From positions 2,857,501 through 2,921,500 of the forward strand of contig NC_007722.1 of the NCBI RefSeq assembly GCF_000013005.1: a stretch of DNA of 64,000 nt, read 5' to 3'. Below the pieces are notes generated by a model, which did no database searches, was not told the DNA's origin, and was given only the letters and a program-made list of their open reading frames with translations. Position 1 is the stretch's first letter; each line of letters starts with the position of its first letter. This DNA is from Erythrobacter litoralis HTCC2594. Lineage in GTDB: Bacteria; Pseudomonadota; Alphaproteobacteria; Sphingomonadales; Sphingomonadaceae. Both the position numbers and the translations under genes were made by a program. This document shows, piece by piece, positions 8,412 through 17,874 of the stretch.

Positions 8412-9263
8412 ATGAAAATCGCCTCGGCCCTGCGCGGGGCGACGCAGCGGTTGGGCGAAGTCTCCGACACCGCGCGGCTCGATGCCGAATATCTCATGGC
8501 GCATGCGGTGGGAGTAACGCGCTCCGACCTCCTGCTGAACCACCAGGGCGACGCAGTGCCCGGTGAGTTCGCGGACTTGGTCGCGCGCCGCCTGCACCAC
8601 GAACCGCTGGCCTACATCACGGGCGGGCAGGAGTTCTTCGGGCGCGGTTTCATCGTCACACCCGATGTCCTGATCCCGCGCAGCGACAGCGAACAGGTGG
8701 TCGAAGCCGCTTTGGCCGAAATGGGCGAGGGTGCCCGGGTGCTGGACCTCGGCACCGGCTCGGGCGCGCTTTTGGTGACGTTGCTGGCGGAACACCCGGA
8801 TGCAACCGGGACCGGCATCGATGCGTCGCTTGCTGCGCTGCCGGTCGCAGCGGCAAATGCTGCCCGGAACGGCGTTGCCGACCGCGCGTGCCTGCTGAAA
8901 GCCGATTGGCGCGAGCCGGGTTGGACCGACGATCTCGGCCAGTTCGACCTCGTGATCGCCAATCCGCCCTATGTCGAGGACAATGCGGCGCTCGATGCTT
9001 CGGTGCGCAAGTTTGAACCTCGGGCGGCTCTGTATTCCGGCCCGGAAGGGCTTGACGACTACCGCGCCATCATCCCGCAGCTGTCCAGTCTTTTGTCGTC
9101 CGATGGCGTTGCGGTGCTGGAAATCGGTTATCGACAGGCGGACGCAGTGGGTACGATAGCCGAGGAAAACGGTTTCGAATCAAGGCTCAGACATGACCTT
9201 GCAGACCGCCCCCGGGCACTGATTCTGCGCAAAGGGGTTGGCAAAGGGAGAATCAGGGGCTAA
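8412..9263 (+). CDS. prmC: Release factor glutamine N5-methyltransferase PrmC
   Basis: PrmC methylates the glutamine of the GGQ motif of release factors 1 and 2, raising release efficiency. The 283-residue protein has the N-terminal helical domain (LDAEYLMAHAVGVTRSDLLL) and the PLAYITGGQEFFG hinge. The SAM-binding motif I is VLDLGTGSGALLVTLL, and the substrate-binding NPPY motif is VIANPPYVED. The ATG at 8412 gives the standard N-terminus. It lies directly downstream of prfA, its substrate gene, which supports the call. Confidence 0.96.
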   Translation: MKIASALRGATQRLGEVSDTARLDAEYLMAHAVGVTRSDLLLNHQGDAVPGEFADLVARRLHHEPLAYITGGQEFFGRGFIVTPDVLIPRSDSEQVVEAALAEMGEGARVLDLGTGSGALLVTLLAEHPDATGTGIDASLAALPVAAANAARNGVADRACLLKADWREPGWTDDLGQFDLVIANPPYVEDNAALDASVRKFEPRAALYSGPEGLDDYRAIIPQLSSLLSSDGVAVLEIGYRQADAVGTIAEENGFESRLRHDLADRPRALILRKGVGKGRIRG

Positions 9264-9456
9264 CTCTACTCACAAGACCTGCGGATTGCGACTTTGCTCT
9301 CCCCGGTCTTGATCCAACATTTGCGAAGATGCCGGGCGCCAGCGCGCTTGCCAGCAATGCAGATGGGGGGCTGCGCCCGATGCAGAAGCACGGGCGCTGC
9401 ATTGGGTCATGCGGACCGTCCATGTCGGCCGGTCAGGAACTGAGGAAGAGTATTCC

Positions 9457-10134
9457 TTGAACAACAATCGTAATAACAATCGTCGTCGCGGTCGCGGCAA
9501 TCGCAACCAGGGCGGCGGTGGCGGCAACAGCGCCAATCGGATCGACAGCCGCGCGCGGGGCAACGCGCCCCAGTTGCTCGACAAGTACAAGAAGCTGGCG
9601 CAGGACGCCCAGCACAATGGCGACCGGGTGCAGATGGAATATTATCTGCAGTTCGCCGATCACTATTTCCGCGTCATCGCCGACAACAAGGCACGCCAGG
9701 ACGAGGCCCGCGCCAAGCGCGATGCCGAGCGTGGCCACAGCCGAGACGATGACGACGATGACGACGACGGCGACGACAGCCGTCGCAAGGGTAAGGGCCC
9801 GCGCGGCCGACGAGGCGACTCTGACGATCGCCAGGACAACCGCCCGAAGAAGCGCCGCAAGGACAACGATTCCGGCGACGAGCATGACGATTCGGACAGT
9901 GACGGTGATTATGATTTCGACGAGGCCCGACCGCCGCGCGCGAAAAAGGCTCGCAAGCCGCGCAAGAGCGACGAAGGCTCCATTGGCGTCGAAGGCGAGA
10001 TCGACGCTTCGGTCCTGCCGCCGGCGATTTCTGCTGCCGACGGGGTGGTCGATGGTGCATCGCAACCCAAGAAACCGCGCCGCCGCCGCAAGGCGGAAGA
10101 TGACGACGGCGAAGCGGTGAGCGCGGTCGGCTGA
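9457..10134 (+). CDS. DUF4167 family protein, RNA-binding-like low-complexity protein
   Basis: A 225-residue alphaproteobacterial protein of unknown function. The start is best taken as TTG at 9457: an AGGAAG site lies eight bases upstream, and the resulting N-terminus (NNNRNNNRRRGRGNRNQ) matches the usual Asn/Arg/Gly-rich start of the family. The conserved DUF4167 block is QLLDKYKKLAQDAQHNGDRV plus EYYLQFADHYFRVI (about residues 34-70). The remainder is highly charged: an Asp run near residue 100, Arg/Lys stretches, and a basic tail. The composition suggests a nucleic-acid-associated, largely disordered protein; this is inference. It follows prmC, as often seen in related genomes (recalled, not checked). 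Confidence 0.9.
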   Translation: MNNNRNNNRRRGRGNRNQGGGGGNSANRIDSRARGNAPQLLDKYKKLAQDAQHNGDRVQMEYYLQFADHYFRVIADNKARQDEARAKRDAERGHSRDDDDDDDDGDDSRRKGKGPRGRRGDSDDRQDNRPKKRRKDNDSGDEHDDSDSDGDYDFDEARPPRAKKARKPRKSDEGSIGVEGEIDASVLPPAISAADGVVDGASQPKKPRRRRKAEDDDGEAVSAVG

Positions 10135-10172
10135 TCGGGAGCATCAGAGCGAGCCGCCTTGGATTTGCGACG

Positions 10173-11750
10173 ATGTCCACGCTCGAACGCCTTCTCGACC
10201 GCTATCCCGGATTGTCCAGCCTCGGACTGGGGGCGCTGGCTGCAACCGGCTTTCCGCCGCTGCACCTCTGGCCGCTCGCATTGCTGGCGATGGGGTTGTT
10301 CGTCTGGCACCTTCATCGCCTGCCGACTTGGCGCAGCGCGCTGCTCCAAGGCTGGCTGTTCGGCATCGCGCATTTCACGCTGACCAACAACTGGATCGCG
10401 ACGGCTTTCACGCATCAGAGCGAAATGCCCGCGGCGCTGGGCTGGGCTGCGGTGCCGCTGCTTTCGCTTTATCTCGCGGTCTATCCGGCTCTGGCCGGCC
10501 TTGGCGCGAAGCTGCTCGTCCCGCATGACAAACCGCTGCCGGGCTTCGTTACGGCCTTTGCCGCCTTCTGGATCGTCACCGAATGGCTGCGAAGCTGGGT
10601 CTTCACCGGATATGCCTGGGGGCCGTTCAGCCTGAACCTTCTGGGATTCGACAGCGCACCGGGCCTTGCCCTGCTCCTCCCCTGGTTCGGCACCTATGCG
10701 CTTTCCGGGATCGCCGTGCTGATCTCCGGCATCCTGGCGTGGCTTATCGTTTCCGGTCGCAAAATAGCGCCCGCTGCGTTCCTGTTCCTGTTGTTCGCGG
10801 CGATGACCGTGCCGCTTGGCCTGTTCTCGAGCGAAAATGAGGGCACACTCACCTACGTCGTGGTCCAACCCGATCTGGACCAGCGCGAGCTCAACGATCC
10901 GGCCGAATACGAACCCGCCTTCGCAACGCTCGCCGCATTCACCGCTCGACAGGAAGAGCAGGGTGAGCGCGTGGTTTTCTGGCCCGAGTCCGGCCTCCCG
11001 GACTATCTGCGGCCCGGCTATCCCGAGCGCTATTACCGCGCCACCACGGCGGGCGGCGATCCGCTCTATGCCCGCAGGCGGATCGGGCAGGTGCTGGGCG
11101 AAGACACACTCTTGCTGACCGGTGCAGTCGACCTCGTGATCGAGGATGAGCGCGCGGTCGGCGCTTACAATGTCGTGACCGCGCTCGACGGCGAGGGCGA
11201 GATCGTCGGTTCCTACAGCAAGGCGCATCTCGTGCCCTATGGCGAATACCTGCCCTTTCGCGATTTGCTCGCACCATTTGGCCTGACCCGGCTGGTGGCG
11301 GGGACCATCGACTTCCGCGAAGGGCCGGGGCCGCGCACACTGGATTTCGGCGCATTCGGCAAGGCCGGCTTCCAGATCTGTTACGAGATCGTTTTCTCGG
11401 GCCAGACGGTCGATCCCGACAGCCGCCCCGATTACCTCTTCAACCCCTCCAACGATGGCTGGTTCGGGGCGTGGGGGCCACCGCAGCACTTTGCGCAGGC
11501 GCGGATGCGCGCGATCGAAGAGGGGCTGCCCGTCATTCGCGCGACGACCACCGGCATCAGCGGCGTCATCGATGCCGACGGCGTGGTTCGCGCATCGATC
11601 GGGAAGGGCGAGATGGACCGGCTGACCGGCACCATTCCGCCCGCAAGGGCGCCCACCTGGTTCGCCCGCATGGGCAATGCACTGGCGCTTCTGTGGGCTG
11701 CACTTTTCCTTGTCGGCGCGCTGGTTGCCATGCGTTGGCGCGCTCGCTAG
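10173..11750 (+). CDS. lnt: Apolipoprotein N-acyltransferase Lnt
   Basis: Lnt adds the third acyl chain to the N-terminal cysteine of lipoproteins at the outer face of the inner membrane. The 525-residue protein has about six N-terminal transmembrane helices (residues ~15-215), a periplasmic nitrilase domain and a final C-terminal helix. The catalytic Glu-Lys-Cys triad is visible as E272 (FWPESG), K350 (YSKAHLVPYGEY) and C403 (QICYEIVF). Substrates in this window would include the several lipobox proteins noted below. The gene stands between the DUF4167 gene and metK on the same strand. Confidence 0.97.
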   Translation: MSTLERLLDRYPGLSSLGLGALAATGFPPLHLWPLALLAMGLFVWHLHRLPTWRSALLQGWLFGIAHFTLTNNWIATAFTHQSEMPAALGWAAVPLLSLYLAVYPALAGLGAKLLVPHDKPLPGFVTAFAAFWIVTEWLRSWVFTGYAWGPFSLNLLGFDSAPGLALLLPWFGTYALSGIAVLISGILAWLIVSGRKIAPAAFLFLLFAAMTVPLGLFSSENEGTLTYVVVQPDLDQRELNDPAEYEPAFATLAAFTARQEEQGERVVFWPESGLPDYLRPGYPERYYRATTAGGDPLYARRRIGQVLGEDTLLLTGAVDLVIEDERAVGAYNVVTALDGEGEIVGSYSKAHLVPYGEYLPFRDLLAPFGLTRLVAGTIDFREGPGPRTLDFGAFGKAGFQICYEIVFSGQTVDPDSRPDYLFNPSNDGWFGAWGPPQHFAQARMRAIEEGLPVIRATTTGISGVIDADGVVRASIGKGEMDRLTGTIPPARAPTWFARMGNALALLWAALFLVGALVAMRWRAR

Positions 11751-11765
11751 GACTGCGGCAAATAG

Positions 11766-11787
11766 ACATAAAGATTCCTTTATATGT
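11766..11787. promoter_or_regulatory. AT-rich palindrome upstream of metK, possible SAM-cycle operator
   Basis: ATAAAG at 11768-11773 and CTTTAT at 11778-11783 form an exact inverted repeat with a four-base spacer, inside a longer imperfect ACATAAAGATTCCTTTATAT. It lies 28 bases before the metK start in otherwise GC-rich DNA. Palindromes of this kind before SAM-cycle genes in alphaproteobacteria have been attributed to ArsR-family SahR/SamR repressors (recalled; exact consensus not verified). No known SAM riboswitch structure was recognised. Confidence 0.45.
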
Positions 11788-11814
11788 TCGGAATCGCTCT
11801 GCATTTGAGGGACC

Positions 11815-13026
11815 ATGCGCAGCACCTATCTCTTTACCTCCGAAAGCGTTTCCGAAGGTCATCCCGACAAGGTCTCGGACCAGATTTCCGATGCCATCGT
11901 CGATCTCTTCATCGGCAAGGACCCGGAAGCGCGAGTCGCCTGCGAGACGCTGACGACTACCGAGCGCGTCATCCTCGCTGGGGAAATCCGCGGCCAGGGG
12001 ATCATGGACACCGATGGCAATTGGGCGCCAGGGATCGAGGACGAGATCGAAGCGGCGGTGCGCCAGACGGTCAAGGAGATCGGTTACGAACAGGACGGCT
12101 TCCACTGGGAAACCTTGACCTTCGAGAATCACCTGCATGGCCAGAGCGCGCATATCGCGCAGGGCGTGGACGCCAGCGGCAACAAGGACGAGGGCGCAGG
12201 CGACCAGGGCATCATGTTCGGTTTCGCCTGCGACGAAACACCCGACCTGATGCCCGCGCCGATCGACTACAGCCACAAGATCCTCCACCGGCTGGCGACC
12301 GACCGCAAGAACGGCAATGCACCGTTTCTCGAACCAGACAGCAAGAGCCAGGTCACGCTCCGCTACGAGAATGGCAAGCCGGTTGCTTGCACTGCAGTGG
12401 TTGTCTCTACCCAGCATGGCGCGGGCTATGACGAAGGCGAGAAGGAAGCCGAACTGCGCGCCTATGTGAAAAGAGTGGTCGCGGATATCCTCCCGGACGG
12501 GTTCCTGTCGGACGCCACCAAATGGCACATCAACCCGACCGGCACTTTCGTGATCGGCGGTCCGGACGGCGATGCCGGCCTTACCGGGCGCAAGATAATC
12601 GTCGACACCTATGGCGGTGCGGCCCCGCACGGGGGCGGCGCGTTCAGCGGCAAGGACCCGACCAAGGTCGATCGTTCGGCCGCCTATATTACCCGCTATC
12701 TCGCCAAGAATGTCGTTGCGGCAGGTCTGGCGACGCGCTGCACGATCCAGATCGCTTACGCGATCGGGGTCAGCCAGCCGCTCTCGCTCTATGTCGATAC
12801 GCACGGCACCGGCACGGTGGACGACGCCGCGATCGAGGAGGCGATCCTCGATATCGAGAAGCTCGGCGGGCTGACCCCGCGCGCCATCCGCACGCATCTC
12901 GGGCTCAACAAGCCGATCTACCGCGTGTCGGCGGCCTACGGTCATTTTGGGCGCACGGCGGAGGGCGATCGTTTCCCGTGGGAGCGGACGGATTTGGTCG
13001 AAGACCTGAAGGCAGCGCTCGCCTGA
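11815..13026 (+). CDS. metK: S-adenosylmethionine synthetase
   Basis: MetK makes S-adenosylmethionine from methionine and ATP. The 403-residue protein has the usual motifs: [20 protein letters not shown] at the N-terminus and the central [15 protein letters not shown] (the family's ATP-binding GAGDQG hexapeptide). The phosphate-binding P-loop-like stretch is [15 protein letters not shown], preceded by [10 protein letters not shown]. The start ATG at 11815 gives [19 protein letters not shown]. An AT-rich palindrome in the leader suggests transcriptional control by methionine-cycle status. A DUF418 gene begins 17 bases after the stop. Confidence 0.98.
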   Translation: MRSTYLFTSESVSEGHPDKVSDQISDAIVDLFIGKDPEARVACETLTTTERVILAGEIRGQGIMDTDGNWAPGIEDEIEAAVRQTVKEIGYEQDGFHWETLTFENHLHGQSAHIAQGVDASGNKDEGAGDQGIMFGFACDETPDLMPAPIDYSHKILHRLATDRKNGNAPFLEPDSKSQVTLRYENGKPVACTAVVVSTQHGAGYDEGEKEAELRAYVKRVVADILPDGFLSDATKWHINPTGTFVIGGPDGDAGLTGRKIIVDTYGGAAPHGGGAFSGKDPTKVDRSAAYITRYLAKNVVAAGLATRCTIQIAYAIGVSQPLSLYVDTHGTGTVDDAAIEEAILDIEKLGGLTPRAIRTHLGLNKPIYRVSAAYGHFGRTAEGDRFPWERTDLVEDLKAALA

Positions 13027-13043
13027 CCTGCTAGGGGCGCAGC

Positions 13044-14252
13044 ATGATCGCGCCTCCATCTTCGGCAACCCACCGTATCGTGCAGGTCGACGCTTTGCGC
13101 GGGCTCGCGGTGATGGGCATCGCCTGGATGAATGTGCTCATCTTTGCGATGCCGGCGCAGGCCTATTACAATCCGATGGCCTGGGGCGGACAATCCGGTC
13201 TGGACATGCTTGCCTGGGCCGCGAGCTTCGTCTTCGTCGAGGACAAGTTCCGCACGCTTTTCGCCATGCTGTTCGGCGCTGGCTGCGCGATCCTCTTCGA
13301 ACGCGGCGGGGCGCATCCGTGGCGGGCGCACTACGCCCGCATGGCGGCGCTGTTCGTGATTGGCGTACTGCATGCGACACTGCTTGCGAGCAACGATATC
13401 CTGCGGGCCTATGCGCTCGCCGGATTGCTTCTGCCGCTGTTTCACCAGCTTTCCAATGCCGCGCTGATTGCGTGCTCGATCGGCCTGGTCGCAACCCACG
13501 TCGGCTTCGGCATTGCCTTCACCGGTGTCGGGATCTGGGACTGGTTTGCAGGGCGGCTCGGCAGCGATGCGATCCAGTTTGCGGAGCGGAATTTCGGTGC
13601 CGATCCGGCGGCGGTGCAATTCCTGCTCGAGCGCGGGCAGGAAAGCCTCGGCGAGAGGATCGAGCGCAGGTCGACAGGTCTCGGCGCGCAATTGACGGCG
13701 GTGATCGGATCGGTGCCGCTCAATCTCGCGGGGATCGTGCTGGGCATGGCGCTGTGGCGGAACGGGCTGTTCAAGGGCGAATGGCGGACCTTCCGCTTGC
13801 AGCGATTGGCGGCGATCTGTGCGCTCGCGTCGCTGCCGATGCTGTTCCTGCTGGCCAACTGGGTGGCCGAGAGCGGCTTTCCGGGCGTGCTTGCGGGATC
13901 GGTAGCGCTGGTCTTCTCGGCGCCCTTCGATACGCTTCTCGGCCTCGCCTACGCCTGCGTGGCGATGGTGCTGTTCGCGCCTGACGGCGGGCTCACCAAG
14001 ACGTTGGCGGCCGTCGGGCGGCTGTCGCTGACCAATTATATCATGACGAGCGGCGTCTTCGGCGCGCTCTACGCGAGCTGGGGCCTGGGCCTGTTCGGAG
14101 GGGTTTCGCGCAGCTCTGCCATCGCCAGCATCGCCCTTCCGATGGGCGCGATGCTGGTCTGGTCCCCGTTATGGTCGAAATATCTCGGGCAGGGACCGCT
14201 GGAGCGATTGTGGCGGCGGGCAGCGTCGTCGATCGCGCGCGTCGGTAGTTAG
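13044..14252 (+). CDS. DUF418 family multi-helix membrane protein
   Basis: A 402-residue inner-membrane protein with about eight to ten hydrophobic segments. The N-terminal VDALRGLAVMGIAWMNVLIF and the following FVEDKFRTLFAMLFGAGCAI are hallmarks of the DUF418/YeiB family, which is related to heparan-alpha-glucosaminide acetyltransferase-like acyltransferases. The C-terminal DUF418 part includes GRLSLTNYIMTSGVFGALY. The substrate is unknown. It starts 17 bases after metK, so co-transcription is possible, but no functional link is evident. Its stop overlaps the convergent CoA-transferase stop by three bases. Confidence 0.88.
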   Translation: MIAPPSSATHRIVQVDALRGLAVMGIAWMNVLIFAMPAQAYYNPMAWGGQSGLDMLAWAASFVFVEDKFRTLFAMLFGAGCAILFERGGAHPWRAHYARMAALFVIGVLHATLLASNDILRAYALAGLLLPLFHQLSNAALIACSIGLVATHVGFGIAFTGVGIWDWFAGRLGSDAIQFAERNFGADPAAVQFLLERGQESLGERIERRSTGLGAQLTAVIGSVPLNLAGIVLGMALWRNGLFKGEWRTFRLQRLAAICALASLPMLFLLANWVAESGFPGVLAGSVALVFSAPFDTLLGLAYACVAMVLFAPDGGLTKTLAAVGRLSLTNYIMTSGVFGALYASWGLGLFGGVSRSSAIASIALPMGAMLVWSPLWSKYLGQGPLERLWRRAASSIARVGS

Positions 14253-15394
14253 TCCGGCTGGTCTTCGCCCAGCATCGGCGAGGGACGATCGAGCGCCAAC
14301 TCGGCTTCGGAGAAGGTGAACGGGCTGCGCACGGAGGCCAATCCGCCGAGATCGACCTTCAGCCCGCGCTCGACCACCTGCGGATCGGAAAACACTTCGT
14401 CGAGCCTGTTGATGGGCCCGGCGGGGATGCCGTGGTCGTGACAGGCCTGTAGCAGGTCGGCCTTGGTCCATGTAGCGCTCTCCGCAGCAATTGCGGCATC
14501 GAGATCCGTCGCGTGTTCGGTCCGGCCGCCATTGGTCGCAAAGCGTGCATCTTCCGTTAGGTCGCTACGCCCCAGCATCCGCATCAGCTTGCGGAACAGG
14601 CCGTCATTGGCGGGCGCGAGGATCACATGTCCGTCGCTGGTCGGGAACACGCCGTAGGGTGCGACCTGCGCATGCGCATTGCCCATCCGCGGCGGGTTTT
14701 CGCCACTCGCGAAATGATAGGTCGCCTGGTTGGCCAGCAATCCGACCGAACAGTCCATCAGCGCCATGTCGATATGCTGGCCACGCCCGGTCCTCTCGCG
14801 CATCAGCAGCGCGGCCTGGATGGCATTGGCCGACCATACTCCGGTCGACAGGTCCGAGATGGAAATCCCCATCTTGACCGGCACACCCTCGGGCTCGCCG
14901 GTCAGCGACATGAAGCCGCTCATGCCCTGGACCACGAAATCGTAGCCCGCCTCATGCGCGCGCGGCCCGGTCTGGCCGAAGCCGGTGATCGAGCAATAGA
15001 CCAGCCGTTCGTTCGACGCGGAGAGGCCAGGATAATCGAGGCCGAACTTCGCCAGCGACCCGGTCTTGAAGTTCTCGATCACGACATCGGCACTCGCCGC
15101 CAGATCCCTTACCTGCGCCAGGTCCGCCGCGTCGCGAAAATCGGCGATGATCGACCGCTTGCCGCGATTGCAGGCGTGATAATAGGCGGCTTCGCGCGAA
15201 CCGTCCTCGCGCTCGACCCATGGCGGCCCCCATTGCCGCGTCCCGTCGCCTTCGGGGCTTTCGACCTTGATGACGTCGGCGCCGAGATCGGCGAGGATCT
15301 GTCCGCAGAACGGCCCCGCCAAAACGCGCGCCAGCTCGAGCACCTTGAGCCCGGCGAGCGGAGAATGGGCATTGCGCGGTTCGGTCAGCCACAT
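14249..15394 (-). CDS. CaiB/BaiF family (class III) CoA-transferase
   Basis: Class III CoA-transferases move CoA between carboxylic acids through an aspartyl-CoA thioester. The 381-residue protein shows the family N-terminus (LAGLKVLELARVLAGPFCGQ), the ADLGADVIKVESPEGD loop, and the catalytic-aspartate motif SISDLSTG (D181). The block GRGQHIDMALMDCSVGLLAN follows. The exact acyl substrate cannot be read from sequence. It is the last gene of a minus-strand cluster after scoA, a HAD-like gene and scoB, with six bases between it and scoB. The cluster therefore looks devoted to acyl-CoA or ketone-body-type metabolism. Confidence 0.93.
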   Translation of the reverse strand: MWLTEPRNAHSPLAGLKVLELARVLAGPFCGQILADLGADVIKVESPEGDGTRQWGPPWVEREDGSREAAYYHACNRGKRSIIADFRDAADLAQVRDLAASADVVIENFKTGSLAKFGLDYPGLSASNERLVYCSITGFGQTGPRAHEAGYDFVVQGMSGFMSLTGEPEGVPVKMGISISDLSTGVWSANAIQAALLMRERTGRGQHIDMALMDCSVGLLANQATYHFASGENPPRMGNAHAQVAPYGVFPTSDGHVILAPANDGLFRKLMRMLGRSDLTEDARFATNGGRTEHATDLDAAIAAESATWTKADLLQACHDHGIPAGPINRLDEVFSDPQVVERGLKVDLGGLASVRSPFTFSEAELALDRPSPMLGEDQPD

Positions 15395-15400
15395 GGCGGA

Positions 15401-16045
15401 TCAGCCGAGCGCGACCTCGTATTTCGCGGTCGTGCTGGCGGCAACTTCGTCTGCCGTCACGCCTTCCGCCAGTTCGATCAGGCGGAAGGGGCTGTCGTGA
15501 TCGACCCGGTGAAACACGCCCAGATTGGTGATGATCATGTCGACGACATTGGTGCCGGTCAGCGGCAGCGTGCATTCCGGGATGAACTTGGGATCGCCCG
15601 CCTTGCTGGTGTGATCCATCACGACGATGATTTTCTTCACCCCGGCGACCAGGTCCATCGCGCCGCCCATGCCCTTGATCATCTTGCCGGGGATCATCCA
15701 GTTGGCGATGTCGCCGTTCTCCGCTACCTCCATCGCCCCGAGTACGGTCAGGTCGATATGGCCGCCGCGGATCATGCCGAAGCTGGTGGCGCTGTCGAAA
15801 TAGGCGCTGTGGGCCAGCTCGCTGATGGTCTGCTTCCCGGCATTGATAAGGTCGGGATCGACTTCGTCATCATAAGGAAAGGGCCCGATGCCGAGCATGC
15901 CGTTCTCGCTCTGCAAGGTGACCTGCATGCCGTCCGGGATGTGGTTGGCGACCAGCGTCGGGATGCCGATGCCGAGATTGACGTAATAGCCATCCTCCAG
16001 CTCCTGCGCAGCGCGGGCGGCCATTTGGTCACGGGTCCAGCTCAT
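15401..16045 (-). CDS. scoB: 3-oxoacid CoA-transferase subunit B
   Basis: Beta subunit of the class I CoA-transferase that moves CoA from succinyl-CoA to acetoacetate or related oxoacids. The 214-residue length is standard. The catalytic glutamate lies in [10 protein letters not shown] (E47), preceded by [14 protein letters not shown]. The conserved [17 protein letters not shown] and [16 protein letters not shown] stretches are present. The start overlaps the stop of the upstream HAD-like lipoprotein gene by four bases (ATGA), so translation of scoB is coupled to that gene rather than directly to scoA. The substrate is inferred from the family only. Confidence 0.95.
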   Translation of the reverse strand: MSWTRDQMAARAAQELEDGYYVNLGIGIPTLVANHIPDGMQVTLQSENGMLGIGPFPYDDEVDPDLINAGKQTISELAHSAYFDSATSFGMIRGGHIDLTVLGAMEVAENGDIANWMIPGKMIKGMGGAMDLVAGVKKIIVVMDHTSKAGDPKFIPECTLPLTGTNVVDMIITNLGVFHRVDHDSPFRLIELAEGVTADEVAASTTAKYEVALG

Positions 16046-16965
16046 TGTGTTTGTCCTTCTGCGGGAATCGGGGCCAGGAACCAGCCCTGGCCGAGCATTT
16101 CATCGAGCCCGAACGCAGCGTCGGGGTCCTTGAGATAGTCGAACAATTCGTCGAAATCGCTTCGTTCGTCGCCGAGCATGGCCACCAAGCAGCGCTCTTT
16201 CGCTGCTTCGTCGCGCCTCGTCTGCTTGCGATCTTCGGGGTAACGCAGCAGCAGCAACCGGTCTTCGCCCGCCGGGTCGAGGCCGCTGTTCTTCAGCCAC
16301 GAGCGCAGATCGCCTGCATGATCGGCGGTGAGTGAACTGCTCCACACGATCTCAACATCGGCAGCACGCAGCCGGGCGAGTTGCTCGCCCAGCCCGCGAG
16401 GTGCCGCCGCTGTCTCGATCGAAAGCGGACCATCGGCTGGGTCAAGATCGATCAGGACCGCTGCGGGGGCAAAGCGACAGGGCGCACGGTCGGCAGTCAA
16501 TACACCCGGTTGGGCCAGAAGGGCCGACGGCCTGACTTCGTCCGCAAGCGGGTCTCGTTGCGCGAGTTCCAGCGCATAGTCGGCAAAAGCAACAAAATCG
16601 GCCGGTGCCAGCGAAGAGCGTCCCGGCGGAAGTGCGCTCGCCGATGGTTCGGGCAGCGCGGTTACGCCGGACAAGATGACGATCTCGCCGTTTGCCGAGG
16701 ATCCGGGTCCTGCACCATCCCCGGTGCGCGGTATGGCAGCAGAGGGCGCCACGCCTGCTGCCGAACCGATAGCTTTCTCGCCAGACACTGAAGCACTGGC
16801 CAGAGAACCGGTGACTTTGGTCTCGATCTGCGGGGTATCCGGCTTATCCCGGATCGTCGAACCCATCGCGCCTGCGGCCGCCAGCGGGATGACCGCCGCG
16901 ACGCAGCCTTGCAGGCTCATGGCCAGCAAGGGGGCGATCAGCAGGAAGCGACCGGCGGAAATCAT
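16042..16965 (-). CDS. HAD-like lipoprotein (acid-phosphatase-like), unknown substrate
   Basis: A 307-residue predicted lipoprotein between scoA and scoB. The signal peptide ends with the lipobox LQGC (Cys21). A Ser/Ala/Pro-rich linker runs to about residue 115. The C-terminal half has HAD-phosphatase-type motifs: motif [10 protein letters not shown] (D173, D175), motif II VWSSSLT, a motif III lysine near K247, and motif [14 protein letters not shown] (D266, D270). This resembles periplasmic class B/C acid phosphatases, but the link is by motif only. Its stop overlaps the scoB start, and its start is four bases after the scoA stop. An exported protein inside a cytoplasmic two-subunit enzyme operon is unusual. 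Confidence 0.8.
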   Translation of the reverse strand: MISAGRFLLIAPLLAMSLQGCVAAVIPLAAAGAMGSTIRDKPDTPQIETKVTGSLASASVSGEKAIGSAAGVAPSAAIPRTGDGAGPGSSANGEIVILSGVTALPEPSASALPPGRSSLAPADFVAFADYALELAQRDPLADEVRPSALLAQPGVLTADRAPCRFAPAAVLIDLDPADGPLSIETAAAPRGLGEQLARLRAADVEIVWSSSLTADHAGDLRSWLKNSGLDPAGEDRLLLLRYPEDRKQTRRDEAAKERCLVAMLGDERSDFDELFDYLKDPDAAFGLDEMLGQGWFLAPIPAEGQTQ

Positions 16966-16968
16966 GCC

Positions 16969-17691
16969 TCAGGCGTTCTCGCGCTCGCGCACGGTGCGGA
17001 ATTCAATCTTCTTGTCGTAAGGCGCGCCCACGATCATGCGCTGGACGAAGACACCGGGCAGGTGGATGCAATCGGGGTCGAGCGATCCTGCGGGCACGAT
17101 CTCTTCGACTTCGACCACGCACACCTTTCCGCAGGTCGCGGCGGGCACGTTGAAATTGCGCGCGGTCTTGCGGAATATTGTGTTGCCCGTCTCGTCAGCC
17201 TTCCACGCCTTGACGATCGAGAGGTCGGCGAAGATGCCGCGCTCGAGGATATAGTCTTCGTTGTGACCGTCCAGGTTGGCGAACGTCTTCACTTCCTTCC
17301 CCTCGGCAACCTGCGTGCCGACGCCGGTCTTGGTATAGAAACCGGGGATGCCTGCGCCTCCCGCACGCATCCGCTCCGCCAGCGTGCCCTGCGGGCAGAA
17401 CTCCACCTCCAGCTCGCCGGCAAGGAATTGCCGTTCGAATTCCTTGTTCTCGCCGACATAGGAGCTGATCATCTTCTTGACCTGCTTGGTGCGCAGCAGC
17501 TTGCCGATGCCTTCGTTGTCGATCCCGGCATTGTTGCTGGCGAAGGTGAGGTTCTTGACCCCGCTGTCGCGGATCGCATCGAGCAGGCGCTCGGGAATCC
17601 CGCACAGGCCGAAGCCGCCGCTGGCGATGAGCATGTCGTCATTGAGCAGGCCGTCCAGCGCTGCGGCGGCATCGGGAAAGAGTTTCTGCAT
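16969..17691 (-). CDS. scoA: 3-oxoacid CoA-transferase subunit A
   Basis: Alpha subunit of the succinyl-CoA:3-oxoacid CoA-transferase, partner of the scoB product. The 240-residue protein has the glycine-rich CoA-binding loop SGGFGLCGIPE, the SNNAGIDNEGIGKLL stretch, and CPQGTLAERMRAGGAGIPGF. The start ATG at 17691 gives MQKLFPDAAAALDGLLNDD. It is the first gene of the minus-strand unit scoA, HAD-like lipoprotein, scoB and CaiB-type transferase. The upstream 600 bases contain no gene on this strand. Confidence 0.95.
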   Translation of the reverse strand: MQKLFPDAAAALDGLLNDDMLIASGGFGLCGIPERLLDAIRDSGVKNLTFASNNAGIDNEGIGKLLRTKQVKKMISSYVGENKEFERQFLAGELEVEFCPQGTLAERMRAGGAGIPGFYTKTGVGTQVAEGKEVKTFANLDGHNEDYILERGIFADLSIVKAWKADETGNTIFRKTARNFNVPAATCGKVCVVEVEEIVPAGSLDPDCIHLPGVFVQRMIVGAPYDKKIEFRTVRERENA

Positions 17692-17852
17692 GAAGACCTC
17701 TTGCTAGGCATCGGTTGAGTTGGACGCGCGGCAATGCGCATCGCTTGCGCGCTCCTTTAGCGCCATGGCGAAGCACTGTCATCCGCCTGTCGGTCGAAGC
17801 GCTCGGGAGGGTGGTCGAGGGCGGGCGATACGCGGGAGATCGTCGACGCGGT

Positions 17853-17874
17853 GCATCCGGATCGATCCGGATGC
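17853..17874. repeat. Perfect 22-bp palindrome
   Basis: GCATCCGGATC followed directly by its reverse complement, with no spacer, lies 162 bases upstream of the scoA start. It could be an operator for a dimeric repressor of the scoA unit. The surrounding stretch (17692-18040) holds several overlapping reading frames, none with protein-like features or a convincing ribosome site, so I see no gene there. Confidence 0.6.

Noticed and set aside
11751..11814. SAM riboswitch in front of metK
   Set aside because: The leader is short and I could not fit any SAM-I, SAM-II or SAM/SAH fold; the palindrome is better explained as a protein operator.
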